Positions 27,642-35,952 of a DNA stretch of 64,000 nt are shown piece after piece. Origin of the DNA: Streptomyces sp. NBC_00239 (lineage in GTDB: Bacteria; Actinomycetota; Actinomycetes; Streptomycetales; Streptomycetaceae); assembly GCF_036194065.1 (NCBI RefSeq), contig NZ_CP108095.1, positions 4,588,001-4,652,000 of the forward strand, written 5' to 3'. Below the pieces are notes generated by a model. That model worked only from the letters and a program-made list of their open reading frames with translations, had not been told where the DNA came from and ran no database searches. Numbering within the stretch: position 1 is the stretch's first letter; every line of letters begins with the position of its first letter. The translations under genes and the position numbers were made by a program.

Positions 27642-28607
27642 TCACGGCGTAGGGGGTGTGTAGCGGGCCGCGACGGCGGCGGCGGTGGCGGCCAGGCGGG
27701 CGCGGAGTTCCGGTGGGGCGAGGACCTCGGCATCCGTCCCCATCGCCAGGAACTCCCGCTCCGCATGGTCGAGCGACTCGATCGGCAGGACCGCCCGCAC
27801 CCAGCCCCCGTCCCCGCAGGGCGCGGCGGACGCCGCCACCGCCCGGGCCTGCGCCCCCGTGAGCCGCGCGACCCCGCGCGGGGAGAGCCGTACCTCCGCC
27901 TCCCCCCGGTACAGCCCCGCATGGAACTCCGCCTGCGCCTGACGCCAGTACGCGGCCAGGTCGAAGCCCTCCGGCGGCGCCGTCCCCTGCTCGGTCTCCG
28001 TCAGCGCGAGGATCTGGTCCACCCGGTACGTACGCGGCCCCGGCCCGGCCACGAGGTACCAGCGGCCCGCCTTGAGCACCAGCCCGTACGGTTCCAGCCG
28101 GCGGTCCACGTCCGTCGGATCCTTCCAGCGGCGGTAGCGGACCTCGATGATCCGCCCCCGCCAGACCGCGTCCGCGACCTGTGGAAGGAACGGCACCTCG
28201 GCGTGGTCCGTGTACCAGCCGGGCGCGTCGAGGTGGAAGCGCAGTCGCATCCGGTCGGCCTGGCTGCGCAGTTCCGGCGGCAGCGCGGCCCGCAGCTTGA
28301 GCTGGGCGGCCGAGAGCGCCTGCCCGAGGCCGAGTTCCGCGGCCGGCCCCGGCAGGCCGGTGAGGAACAGTGCTTCCGCCTCGCCGGAGCTGAGGCCGGT
28401 CAGCCGGGTCCGGTACCCGTCCAGCAGCTGGTAGCCGCCGCTGTGGCCGGCGTCCCCGTACACCGGTACCCCGGAGGCCGCCAGCGCCTCGGCGTCGCGG
28501 TAGATCGTACGGACCGACACCTCCAGCTCCCGGGCCAGCTGGGCGGCGGTCATCCTGCCCCGGTTCTGGAGCAGCAGGAGGATGGAGAGCAGGCGGCTGG
28601 ATCTCAT
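27642..28607 (-). CDS. WYL-domain transcriptional regulator (YafY-like)
   Basis: A 321-residue regulator with an N-terminal winged helix (MRSSRLLSILLLLQNRG, then AAQLARELEVSVRTIYRDAEALAASGVPVYGDAG with the recognition helix) and a central WYL domain with the ligand-binding GRWYLVAG motif followed by a WCX C-terminal part. WYL proteins sense ligands, sometimes nucleotides, through this domain. The start at 28607 gives the canonical first helix; upstream codons run through the 26-bp repeat. It is divergent from a DUF1579-like gene, the usual target arrangement for this family, with palindromic and tandem sites in the shared gap. Confidence 0.88.
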   Translation of the reverse strand: MRSSRLLSILLLLQNRGRMTAAQLARELEVSVRTIYRDAEALAASGVPVYGDAGHSGGYQLLDGYRTRLTGLSSGEAEALFLTGLPGPAAELGLGQALSAAQLKLRAALPPELRSQADRMRLRFHLDAPGWYTDHAEVPFLPQVADAVWRGRIIEVRYRRWKDPTDVDRRLEPYGLVLKAGRWYLVAGPGPRTYRVDQILALTETEQGTAPPEGFDLAAYWRQAQAEFHAGLYRGEAEVRLSPRGVARLTGAQARAVAASAAPCGDGGWVRAVLPIESLDHAEREFLAMGTDAEVLAPPELRARLAATAAAVAARYTPPTP

Positions 28608-28632
28608 GGCTTCGGCGGTGTCCCTGACTTCC

Positions 28633-28729
28633 CTGAAACGTCCTGATGGGCTGGTTCGCTGAAACGTCCTGACGGGCTGGTTCGCTCGGCGGATCGTCGC
28701 AGCTCCACTGACAGATGGTGTCAGTGGAG
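28633..28729. promoter_or_regulatory. Candidate operators in the WYL regulator/target gap
   Basis: Two elements sit in the 141-base divergent gap: a 26-bp tandem direct repeat (28633-28658 and 28659-28684, one mismatch, each with CTGAAACGTCCTGA), and a perfect 11-bp inverted repeat CTCCACTGACA / TGTCAGTGGAG (28703-28713, 28719-28729). Either could be bound by the WYL regulator; the palindrome lies 20 bases before the target start. Confidence 0.65.
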
Positions 28730-28748
28730 GCGGCTTACGTTCCCCCAC

Positions 28749-29294
28749 ATGGCACTTCACGAGACGTACGAAACGCCCGCCCCCGTCACCGTCCCCACCC
28801 CCGCGGCCACCCCCGCCCCCGGCCGGGACTTCGACTTCCTCGTCGGGACCTGGGAGGTCGCCAACCGCTGGCGCACCGACTTCCTGGACGGGTCGAGCGA
28901 CTGGGAGGAGTTCCCGGCCGTCTCCCGGGTGTCCGGGCACTTCGGCGGTGCTGCGAACTTCGACGAGATCGAATTCCCGACCAAGGGGTTCGCGGGGCTG
29001 ACCCTGGGGCTGTACGACCCCGCGACCGGGGACTGGTCGCTCCACTGGGCGAGCAGGCGGACCGGGACCCTCTTCCCGCCGGTGGTCGGGCGGTTCGAGG
29101 ACGGCCGCGGCGTGTTCTACGGCGAGGACACGCACGACGGCCTCCCGGTGCGGGTGCGATTCGTCTGGTCCCGGATCACGGCGACCTCCGCGCTGTGGGA
29201 GCAGGCCTTCTCGGTCGACGGCGGGACGACCTGGCTCACCAACTGGACCATGGCGCTGACCCGGACCCGGCCGGCCCCGGCCCCGGCCCCGTAG
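28749..29294 (+). CDS. DUF1579-like small protein, likely WYL-regulator target
   Basis: A 181-residue protein. After a Thr/Pro/Ala-rich N-terminus (residues 1-25) comes FDFLVGTWEVANRWRTDFL, a GxW motif as in calycin-like and DUF1579 beta-barrel proteins, then SHFGGAANFDEIEFP-type strands, LYDPATGDWSLHWASRRTGTLFPPVVGRFEDGRGVFYGEDTHDG and WEQAFSVDGGTTWLTNWTM. This is the common layout of small cytoplasmic proteins paired with YafY/WYL regulators. Biochemical role unknown; lipid or small ligand binding is possible from the fold. It ends in an Ala/Pro tail. Confidence 0.75.
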   Translation: MALHETYETPAPVTVPTPAATPAPGRDFDFLVGTWEVANRWRTDFLDGSSDWEEFPAVSRVSGHFGGAANFDEIEFPTKGFAGLTLGLYDPATGDWSLHWASRRTGTLFPPVVGRFEDGRGVFYGEDTHDGLPVRVRFVWSRITATSALWEQAFSVDGGTTWLTNWTMALTRTRPAPAPAP

Positions 29295-29300
29295 GCCCGC

Positions 29301-29370
29301 GATCGGCCGGTCCGGGATCGGCCGGTCCGGGATCGGCCGGTCCGGGATCGGCCGGTCCCGGATCAGCCGG
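29301..29370. repeat. 15-bp tandem repeat between convergent genes
   Basis: Four tandem copies of GATCGGCCGGTCCGG (29301-29315, 29316-29330, 29331-29345, and 29346-29360 with one change) plus a partial fifth. The unit is itself palindromic (GGCCGG core), so it may act as a terminator between the two convergent genes. Confidence 0.8.
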
Positions 29371-29379
29371 CGTCCCGGA

Positions 29380-31017
29380 TCAGTCGAGCGGGAGCTCCAG
29401 GTAGGACGGGCCGTCGTCGGTGGACGTGAACGTGAGGACGCCGCGCGGCAGGTTGACGTCCCCGTAGAACGGGTCGCGGGCGTCGATCGCGAGCATCAGA
29501 CGGTGCCCGGCCGGCACGTCGTACCCGGTGGCCTGGAGGTCGATGCCGACCGCGATCGGCCGGCCGGCGGGCGTCTCCAGGTCGGTGAACGGCGCGTGCG
29601 TGATGATGTGCGCGTCGCCGTCCGGGCCCACGTCGAAGAGGTACGCGACGAAGGCGGAGCCCTCGGCCCCGGTCGTGTACGTCGCCCGCAGTCGCGGTAC
29701 GCCCCGCAGCCGCAGCTCCCCGTCCAGCGGCGCGGAGGTCCACACCCCGGCGACGGTCCGGTCGATCGCCGCCGTCTCGTACACCTTCGGCCGGCCCGCG
29801 ATCTCCGCGAAGCCAGCGGTCACCACCGCGTCCGCGACGGTCGCCGGGGTGTCGACGCCGGTCAGCACCCGGGTGGTCCAGCCGGTCTCGGCCTTCTCGG
29901 CGAGCGAGCCGTCGCCGCCCTCCGGGCCGCCCGCCAGGTGCAGCCGCTGCCGCTGCGCGGTGACCGCGTCCCAGTCGGCGCGGGGCTCCAGCCGGGTGTT
30001 CCACATGACCTGGCTGAGCACCTCGCCCTCGTCGCCGATGCCGTTCTGGTTTCCGAGCAGGTGGTGGCCGAACCAGCGGTGGGCGTCGGTCCAGATCCGG
30101 TTGGGCAGGCCGACCATGCCGCTCATCTCGGGGCCCGAGTGGTCGCCGATGGAGAGGTTCAGGCGCTTGGGGCCGGTGAGTTCGTTGAACAGCTTCAGGG
30201 TCTGGTTGGTCGGGAACAGCGTCTCGTGCCAGGCGTGCGCGAAGAACACCGGGACCTGCCGGCGGATCAGCTCCTCCCGGTACGTGTACGGGGAGCGGCG
30301 GCGCGCCCATTCCAGCGTCCGCTCGATGTTGCGGTTGCCGAGCACGTCGGCGAAGACCTGCGCGGTCTCCTCGCTGAGCGTGGCGGTCGCGGCGGCCCCC
30401 AGCAGCGCCCGGACCGCCGCGACGTGCCGGGTGGAGTTCTCGTAGAACGCCTCGCCCAGGTCGCCCCAGCTGCTGAGCGCGACGACCGCGTCGATCCGCT
30501 CGTCGTGCGCGGCCGCCAGCTGGCTGATGCCGGAGCCGTACGAGTCGCCGAGGAAGCCGACCTTGGTGACCTCGCCGCGGATCCGCTCGGTCACGAAGTC
30601 GAGGGCCAGCCGGGCGTCCCGGACGTCGAGCGGGCCGGCGACGTCGACCGCGCCGCCGGAGCGGCCGAAGCCGCGGGCCGTGTAGGCGAGGACGTGGTAG
30701 CCCTGGGCGGCGAAGAGGGAGGCCTGGACCGCGTACAGCACCCAGCCCTGCTTGGCCCACGGCGAAGGCATCACCACGACCGGGCGCGGCCGGTCGTCGG
30801 CGTGCCGCCACAGGGCGCCGTCGAGTTCGTCGCCTTCCGCGCCCGGGATGCGGACGCGACTGAAGACCACCAGCGAGAGGGCGGTGGACACTTCGGCGGC
30901 GCGGGCGGCGGGGAGTCCGGCGGTGTCGCCGCTCTCGAGGGCGGCGACGAAGGCGGTGAGCGCGGCCTCGTCGAGTTCGGGGTAGAGAGTCACCGGGGGC
31001 AGGGCGGCTTCGGTCAC
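29380..31017 (-). CDS. CocE/NonD-type acyl hydrolase (X-Pro peptidase fold)
   Basis: A 545-residue serine hydrolase of the CocE/NonD or Xaa-Pro dipeptidyl-peptidase class. Motifs: WAKQGWVLYAVQASLFAAQGYHVLAYTARGFGRSGG (oxyanion and strand elements), nucleophile GDSYGSG, and the C-terminal jelly-roll with GYDVPAGHRLMLAIDARDPFYGD. A cap domain with many aromatic residues lies between. There is no signal peptide, so it likely acts in the cytoplasm on esters, beta-lactam esters or peptides; substrate unknown. GTG start. It is a single gene, divergent from the TIGR03084 operon. Confidence 0.85.
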   Translation of the reverse strand: MTEAALPPVTLYPELDEAALTAFVAALESGDTAGLPAARAAEVSTALSLVVFSRVRIPGAEGDELDGALWRHADDRPRPVVVMPSPWAKQGWVLYAVQASLFAAQGYHVLAYTARGFGRSGGAVDVAGPLDVRDARLALDFVTERIRGEVTKVGFLGDSYGSGISQLAAAHDERIDAVVALSSWGDLGEAFYENSTRHVAAVRALLGAAATATLSEETAQVFADVLGNRNIERTLEWARRRSPYTYREELIRRQVPVFFAHAWHETLFPTNQTLKLFNELTGPKRLNLSIGDHSGPEMSGMVGLPNRIWTDAHRWFGHHLLGNQNGIGDEGEVLSQVMWNTRLEPRADWDAVTAQRQRLHLAGGPEGGDGSLAEKAETGWTTRVLTGVDTPATVADAVVTAGFAEIAGRPKVYETAAIDRTVAGVWTSAPLDGELRLRGVPRLRATYTTGAEGSAFVAYLFDVGPDGDAHIITHAPFTDLETPAGRPIAVGIDLQATGYDVPAGHRLMLAIDARDPFYGDVNLPRGVLTFTSTDDGPSYLELPLD

Positions 31018-31287
31018 GTCAGTTCATCTCTCTTCGTCGAGTGGCATGAACGTGTGAGTGCTCGGGGCCCGGAGCGCTGCTCAGTATGGGCTCAGACATC
31101 AGCGACGTTTCGCGAGTTCCGGGGATGAGACCGGAATTGCCCCCTTGTGAGGAAGCGGCGGGGCGCGGGCTTCGGCCGGGGCTCAACAGGGCGGACGGCA
31201 ACACGCCGAGTGCGGCGTCGAGTTGAGTGGTGGCCAGATCGGATCCCTCACCGGAAGTTCGTTCGCAGTTCGTTCCGGAAAATCATG

Positions 31288-31299
31288 CAAGCACGCTTG
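31288..31299. promoter_or_regulatory. Palindrome upstream of the acyl-CoA catabolic operon
   Basis: CAAGC-AC-GCTTG (31288-31299) is a perfect inverted repeat within an AT-richer stretch, about 80 bases before the operon start. CAAGC/GCTTG palindromes are common operators of TetR regulators that control acyl-CoA genes, and a TetR gene ends this operon; the link is inference. The 361-base gap 31018-31378 otherwise shows no gene. Confidence 0.55.
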
Positions 31300-31378
31300 A
31301 TTGTTTTGTGGGGCGCTGCCACGCTTCCCCTCACACCGGTGTGCCCGTCCGTGTCCGAACCCCTCCGAGGGAGTGCGC

Positions 31379-32371
31379 GTGCCCGAACCGATCGCCGATC
31401 CGTCCCTGGCCGCGGCTGCCGCGCCCGCCTCTGCTTCCCCCTCCGCTTCCGCCGCCGCCGGCGCCCCCGGCGTCACGCCGGAGGCTGCGGCCGACGCCGT
31501 GCCCGGGGCCTCGCCCGACGCCGTGCCCGACGTGGCTCCCGCCGTGCTCGCAGCGGCCCCCGCCGCCCTCGCCGTGCTCGCCGTCTTCGCCGATCTGCGG
31601 GACGAGAGCCGGGAAGTGGACCTGCTGGTCGCTGCGTTGGCGGACGGCGACTGGAAGCGGGACACGCCCGCGGCGGGGTGGACCGTCGCCCACCAGATCG
31701 CCCACCTCGCCTGGACCGACCGGGCGGCGCTGCTGTCGATGACCGACCCCGACGGCTTCGCCTGGATGCTCGGCACGGCGGCCGCCGCCCCCGAGAGCTT
31801 CGTGGACGAGGGCGCCGCCGAAGGGGCCGCGCTGCCGCCCGCCGAACTCCTGGAGCGGTGGCGGGACGGCCGGGCCGCCCTCGACGCGGTGCTCGCCGCG
31901 GCCCCGAAGGACACGCGCTTCCCCTGGTACGGGCCGCCGATGAAGGCCGCCTCGATGGCGAGCGCCCGGCTGATGGAGACCTGGGCGCACGGCCAGGACA
32001 TCGCGGACGCGCTCGGCGTCGTACGGGTGCCGACCGCGCGGCTGCGGCACGTCGCCCGGATCGGCGTACGCGCCCGGGACTACGCGTACCTGGTCCGCGG
32101 ACTCCCGGCCCCGGACGGCGAGTTCCGGGTGGAACTGACCGCCCCCGCGGCCGAGGGCGGGCCCGCGGAGGTGTGGTCGTACGGGCCGCCGGACGCCCCG
32201 CAGCGGGTCACCGGGCCCGCCCTCGACTTCTGCCTGCTGGTCACGCAGCGCGCCCACCGCGCGGATGTCGCGGTACGGGCCGAGGGCGCCGACGCCGACC
32301 GCTGGCTGGACATCGCCCAGGCCTTCGCCGGCCCGGCCGGCACGGGCCGCGCCCCGCGGGCCGACCGGTGA
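31379..32371 (+). CDS. TIGR03084-family metal-binding protein (DinB-like)
   Basis: A 330-residue protein with an Ala/Pro-rich, low-complexity N-terminus (residues 1-60) followed by a four-helix DinB/mycothiol-dependent-enzyme-like domain: GWTVAHQIAHLAWTD carries the first metal histidine, and METWAHGQDIADALG the HxxD motif. This is the TIGR03084 family, found in actinobacteria next to AtuA-like and carboxylase genes. It may be a mycothiol-dependent enzyme; its reaction is unknown. I chose the GTG at 31379 behind GAGGGAG. Its stop overlaps the next gene (GTGA), so it is the first gene of a tightly coupled operon. Confidence 0.82.
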   Translation: MPEPIADPSLAAAAAPASASPSASAAAGAPGVTPEAAADAVPGASPDAVPDVAPAVLAAAPAALAVLAVFADLRDESREVDLLVAALADGDWKRDTPAAGWTVAHQIAHLAWTDRAALLSMTDPDGFAWMLGTAAAAPESFVDEGAAEGAALPPAELLERWRDGRAALDAVLAAAPKDTRFPWYGPPMKAASMASARLMETWAHGQDIADALGVVRVPTARLRHVARIGVRARDYAYLVRGLPAPDGEFRVELTAPAAEGGPAEVWSYGPPDAPQRVTGPALDFCLLVTQRAHRADVAVRAEGADADRWLDIAQAFAGPAGTGRAPRADR

Positions 32372-34350
32372 CGGGCACGGCGGACCATCCGGCCTCGCTG
32401 ACGCCCGAGGCGCGGGTCAGGACGGAGCCCGGTGCCGGCGGAGCCGGATCGTCCTCGGGCTCCGCCCCGGCGCCCCGGACCTCCGACGCCGCTCCGTTGC
32501 ACGGCCCCGACCCGTCGAGACCACTCCGCATCGGCAACGCCTCCGGCTTCTACGGGGACCGCGCCTCGGCCGTGCGGGAGATGCTGACCGGCGGGCCGCT
32601 GGACGTGCTGACCGGCGACTACCTCGCCGAGCTGACCATGCTGATCCTGGGCCGGGACCGGCTGAAGAACCCGGACCTCGGGTACGCCAAGACCTTCCTG
32701 AAGCAGCTGGAGGAGGGCCTCGGGCTCGCCCGCGACCGGGGCGTGCGGATCGTCGCCAACGCGGGCGGCCTGAACCCGGCCGGGCTCGCGGACGCGGTCC
32801 GGACGCTCGCCGCGAAGGCCGGCGTCCCGGTCGCGGTCGCGCACGTCGAGGGCGACGACCTGCTCGCGCGGGGCGACCTGCTCGCGGGGGACGGCGCGCT
32901 GACCGCGAACGCCTACCTCGGCGGCGGCGGCATCACCGCCTGCCTGAAGGCCGGCGCGGACGTGGTCGTCACCGGCCGGGTCACCGACGCGGCGCTGGTC
33001 AGCGGCGCGGCGGCCTGGTGGTTCGACTGGTCGCCGCGGGACTACGACGCCCTCGCCGGGGCGGTCGTATCGGGCCACGTGCTGGAGTGCGGCACCCAGG
33101 CCACCGGCGGCAACTACGCCTTCTTCGGCCGCCACGACGTGCGCCGCCCCGGCTTCCCGCTGGCCGAGATCGCCGCTGACGGCTCGGCGGTCGTCACCAA
33201 GCACCCCGGCACCGGCGGCGCCGTCACCCCGGGCACGGTCACCGCGCAACTGCTGTACGAGACCCAGGGCGCCCGCTACGCCGGCCCGGACGTCACGGCC
33301 CGTCTGGACACCGTACGGCTGGCCGCCGACGGCCCCGACCGCGTGCGGATCTCCGGCACCCGCGGAGAGGCCCCGCCGGACACCCTCAAGGTGGGCGTGA
33401 CCCGGATCGGCGGCTGGCGCAACGAGACCGTGTTCGTCCTGACCGGCCTCGACATCGAGGAGAAGGCCGCGCTGGTACGGGACCAGCTGGCCGGCGCGCT
33501 GGCCGGGACCGCCGAGGCGACCTGGACGCTGGCCCGCACGGACCACCCCGACGCCGGCACCCAGGAGACGGCGAGCGCGCTGCTGCGGCTGGTGGTCCGC
33601 GACCCGTCGCCGGACCCGGTGGGGCGCGCGTTCTCGTCGGCCGCCGTCGAACTCGCGCTGGGCAGCTACCCGGGCTTCCACGTCACGGCCCCGCCGGGAC
33701 CGGCCCAGCCGTACGGGGTGTTCGCGGCGGAGTACGTGCCGGCGGCGGAGGTCCCGCACACGGCGGTGCTCCCCACGGGCGAACGCCTCGCCGTCCCGGT
33801 GCCGCCCCGCGTGCCCCCGCTGCCCCCGGAGCCGTCCCAGCCCGCGGAGCCACCGCCCACTCGGCCCCTCCGGCGTTCGAGGAGCGGGTCCGGGCAGAGC
33901 CCGGTACCCGGCGGAGCCGGGTCGCCTTGGACCTCGGCCCCCGACACCGAGACGGCTTCCGGCCCCGCACGACCCGCCGACACCCGTCGCACACCCCTGG
34001 GCCGCGTGTTCGGCGCCCGGAGCGGTGACAAGGGCGGCGACGCCAACCTCGGGGTGTGGGCGGAATCCGCCCCCGCCTGGGAGTGGCTGGACGCCGCCCT
34101 GACCACCGACGCCCTGCGCACCCTGCTCCCGGAACTGCACGGCCTCGACGTCACCCGCCACCGGCTGCCGGGGCTGCGCGCCCTCAACTTCGAGATCCGC
34201 GGCCTGCTCGGCGAGGGGGTAGCGGCCCAGCACCGTTTCGACCCGCAGGCCAAGGCGCTCGGCGAGTGGTTCCGCTCCCGCCTCGCCGACCTGCCCGCCG
34301 AGCTCTTGACCGAGGACCCCGACCCGACACCCCCGGAGGTGAGCCGGTGA
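32368..34350 (+). CDS. AtuA-like protein (DUF1446), with repeat-derived insertions
   Basis: A 660-residue protein homologous to AtuA, which is required for growth on acyclic terpenes in Pseudomonas; its reaction is not known. The main domain starts at about residue 51 (LRIGNASGFYGDR), runs through GGLNPAGLADAV, LGGGGITACLKAGADVVVTGRVTDAALV and YETQGARYAGPDV, and a second small domain (GRVFGARSGDKGGDANLGVWAE) ends the protein. Two segments are derived from the dispersed repeat: residues about 13-37, before the domain, and the inter-domain linker at about residues 498-526 (RSRSGSGQSPVPGGAGS). Frame is kept throughout. It overlaps both neighbours by GTGA. Normal relatives are about 450-600 residues. 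Confidence 0.85.
   Translation: MTGTADHPASLTPEARVRTEPGAGGAGSSSGSAPAPRTSDAAPLHGPDPSRPLRIGNASGFYGDRASAVREMLTGGPLDVLTGDYLAELTMLILGRDRLKNPDLGYAKTFLKQLEEGLGLARDRGVRIVANAGGLNPAGLADAVRTLAAKAGVPVAVAHVEGDDLLARGDLLAGDGALTANAYLGGGGITACLKAGADVVVTGRVTDAALVSGAAAWWFDWSPRDYDALAGAVVSGHVLECGTQATGGNYAFFGRHDVRRPGFPLAEIAADGSAVVTKHPGTGGAVTPGTVTAQLLYETQGARYAGPDVTARLDTVRLAADGPDRVRISGTRGEAPPDTLKVGVTRIGGWRNETVFVLTGLDIEEKAALVRDQLAGALAGTAEATWTLARTDHPDAGTQETASALLRLVVRDPSPDPVGRAFSSAAVELALGSYPGFHVTAPPGPAQPYGVFAAEYVPAAEVPHTAVLPTGERLAVPVPPRVPPLPPEPSQPAEPPPTRPLRRSRSGSGQSPVPGGAGSPWTSAPDTETASGPARPADTRRTPLGRVFGARSGDKGGDANLGVWAESAPAWEWLDAALTTDALRTLLPELHGLDVTRHRLPGLRALNFEIRGLLGEGVAAQHRFDPQAKALGEWFRSRLADLPAELLTEDPDPTPPEVSR
32405..32475 (+). 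repeat. Degenerate dispersed-repeat copy inside the AtuA-like gene, 5' part
   Basis: The sequence from CCCGAGGCGCGGGTCAGG through GGAGCCCGGTGCC to GGGCTCCGCCCCGG aligns with the intergenic repeat family (GAGGAGCGGGTCCGG, GGAGCCCGGTGCC, GGGGCTCCGCCCC). It is read in frame and precedes the conserved LRIGNASGFYG start of the domain. Confidence 0.6.
33861..33944 (+). repeat. Dispersed-repeat copy inside the AtuA-like gene, linker
   Basis: TCGGCCCCTCCGGCGTTCGA followed by GGAGCGGGTCCGGGCAGAGC and the CCCGGTACCCGGCGGAGCCG palindrome match the 60-bp intergenic unit closely. The copy lies between the two conserved domains and codes for a Ser/Gly/Pro/Arg-rich linker. Confidence 0.8.
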
Positions 34351-35945
34351 CCCGGCTCGGTACCCGTATCGACCCCGCCGGCCCCGAGTACGGGGCGCAC
34401 CGGGCCACCGCCCTGGAGCGGCTCGCCGCGCTCGACGACGAGCACGCCAAGGCGCTCGCCGGCGGCGGCGAGAAGTACACCGAACGCCACCGCGGGCGCG
34501 GCAAGCTGCTGGCCCGCGAGCGCATCGAGCTGCTCCTCGACCCGGACACGCCGTTCCTGGAGCTGTCCCCGCTCGCTGCCTGGGGCAGCGACTACCCGGT
34601 CGGCGCCTCGATGGTCACCGGGATCGGCACGGTCGAGGGCACCGAGTGCCTGATCACCGCCAACGACCCGACCGTGCGCGGCGGCGCCTCCAACCCGTGG
34701 ACCCTGAAGAAGGCGCTGCGGGCCAACGAGATCGCCCGCGCCAACCGGCTGCCCTGCATCAGCCTCGTGGAGTCCGGCGGCGCCGACCTCCCCTCCCAGA
34801 AGGAGATCTTCATCCCGGGCGGGGCGATCTTCCGGGACCTGACCCGGCTGTCCGCCGCGGGGATCCCGACCATCGCCGTCGTGTTCGGCAACTCCACCGC
34901 CGGCGGCGCGTACGTCCCCGGCATGTCCGACCACACGATCATGGTGAAGGACCGCTCCAAGGTGTTCCTGGGGGGTCCGCCGCTGGTCAAGATGGCCACC
35001 GGTGAGGAGAGCGACGACGAGTCCCTCGGCGGCGCCGACATGCACGCCCGCACCTCCGGTCTCGCCGACCACCTCGCCGCCGACGAGGAGGACGCGATCC
35101 GGCAGGCCCGCCGGGTCGTCGCCCGCCTCAACCACCGCCGGTCCACCCCGGTTCCCGCGGCCGCCGAGGAGCCGCTGTACGACGCCGAGGAGCTCCTCGG
35201 CATCGTGCCCGGCGACCTCAAGACCCCCTTCGACCCGCGCGAGGTCATCGCCCGGATCGTCGACGGCTCCGACTTCGACGAGTTCAAGCCGCTGTACGGG
35301 ACCAGCCTGGTCACCGGCTGGGCCGCGCTGCACGGCTATCCGGTCGGCATCCTCGCCAACGCCCAGGGCGTGCTGTTCAGCGAGGAGTCGCAGAAGGCCG
35401 CCCAGTTCATCCAGCTCGCCAACCAGCGCGACATCCCCCTGCTGTTCCTCCACAACACCACCGGCTACATGGTCGGCAAGGAGTACGAGCAGGGCGGCAT
35501 CGTCAAGCACGGCTCGATGATGATCAACGCGGTGTCGAACTCCCGGGTCCCGCACCTGTCCGTCCTGATCGGCGCCTCGTACGGCGCCGGGCACTACGGC
35601 ATGTGCGGCCGGGCCTACGACCCCCGCTTCCTGTTCGCCTGGCCCAGCGCCAAGTCCGCCGTCATGGGCCCGCAGCAGCTCGCCGGGGTGCTGTCCATCG
35701 TGGCCCGCCAGTCGGCCGCCGCGAAGGGCCGCCCGTACGACGAGGAGGCCGACGCCGGGATGCGCGCCTTCGTCGAGGCGCAGATCGAGTCCGAGTCGCT
35801 GCCCGTCTTCCTGTCCGGGCGGCTCTACGACGACGGGATCATCGACCCGCGCGACACCCGCACGATCCTCGGCCTGTGCCTGTCGGCCGTCCACAACGCC
35901 CCCGTCGAGGGCGCCCGCGGCGGCTTCGGCGTCTTCCGGATGTGA
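34347..35945 (+). CDS. Acyl-CoA carboxylase, carboxyltransferase (beta) subunit
   Basis: A 532-residue carboxyltransferase with two crotonase-fold halves. It transfers CO2 from biotin to an acyl-CoA. Visible features: HRGRGKLLARERIELLLDP (N-terminal signature), TANDPTVRGGASNPWTLKK, the oxyanion glycines in FGNSTAGGAYVPGMSD and, in the second half, GASYGAGHYGMCGRAYDPRF. Size and motifs resemble methylcrotonyl- and geranyl-CoA carboxylase beta subunits (MccB, AtuC) more than the propionyl type; the AtuA-like neighbour favours a branched, unsaturated acyl-CoA substrate. GTG start after GGAGG, overlapping AtuA (GTGA) and 7 bases before the alpha subunit. Confidence 0.9.
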   Translation: MTRLGTRIDPAGPEYGAHRATALERLAALDDEHAKALAGGGEKYTERHRGRGKLLARERIELLLDPDTPFLELSPLAAWGSDYPVGASMVTGIGTVEGTECLITANDPTVRGGASNPWTLKKALRANEIARANRLPCISLVESGGADLPSQKEIFIPGGAIFRDLTRLSAAGIPTIAVVFGNSTAGGAYVPGMSDHTIMVKDRSKVFLGGPPLVKMATGEESDDESLGGADMHARTSGLADHLAADEEDAIRQARRVVARLNHRRSTPVPAAAEEPLYDAEELLGIVPGDLKTPFDPREVIARIVDGSDFDEFKPLYGTSLVTGWAALHGYPVGILANAQGVLFSEESQKAAQFIQLANQRDIPLLFLHNTTGYMVGKEYEQGGIVKHGSMMINAVSNSRVPHLSVLIGASYGAGHYGMCGRAYDPRFLFAWPSAKSAVMGPQQLAGVLSIVARQSAAAKGRPYDEEADAGMRAFVEAQIESESLPVFLSGRLYDDGIIDPRDTRTILGLCLSAVHNAPVEGARGGFGVFRM

Positions 35946-35952
35946 GCCCCAG

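Noticed and set aside
32368..34350. AtuA-like gene as a pseudogene broken by repeats
   Set aside because: The reading frame is open throughout, both conserved domains are complete and GTGA overlaps with neighbours are intact.
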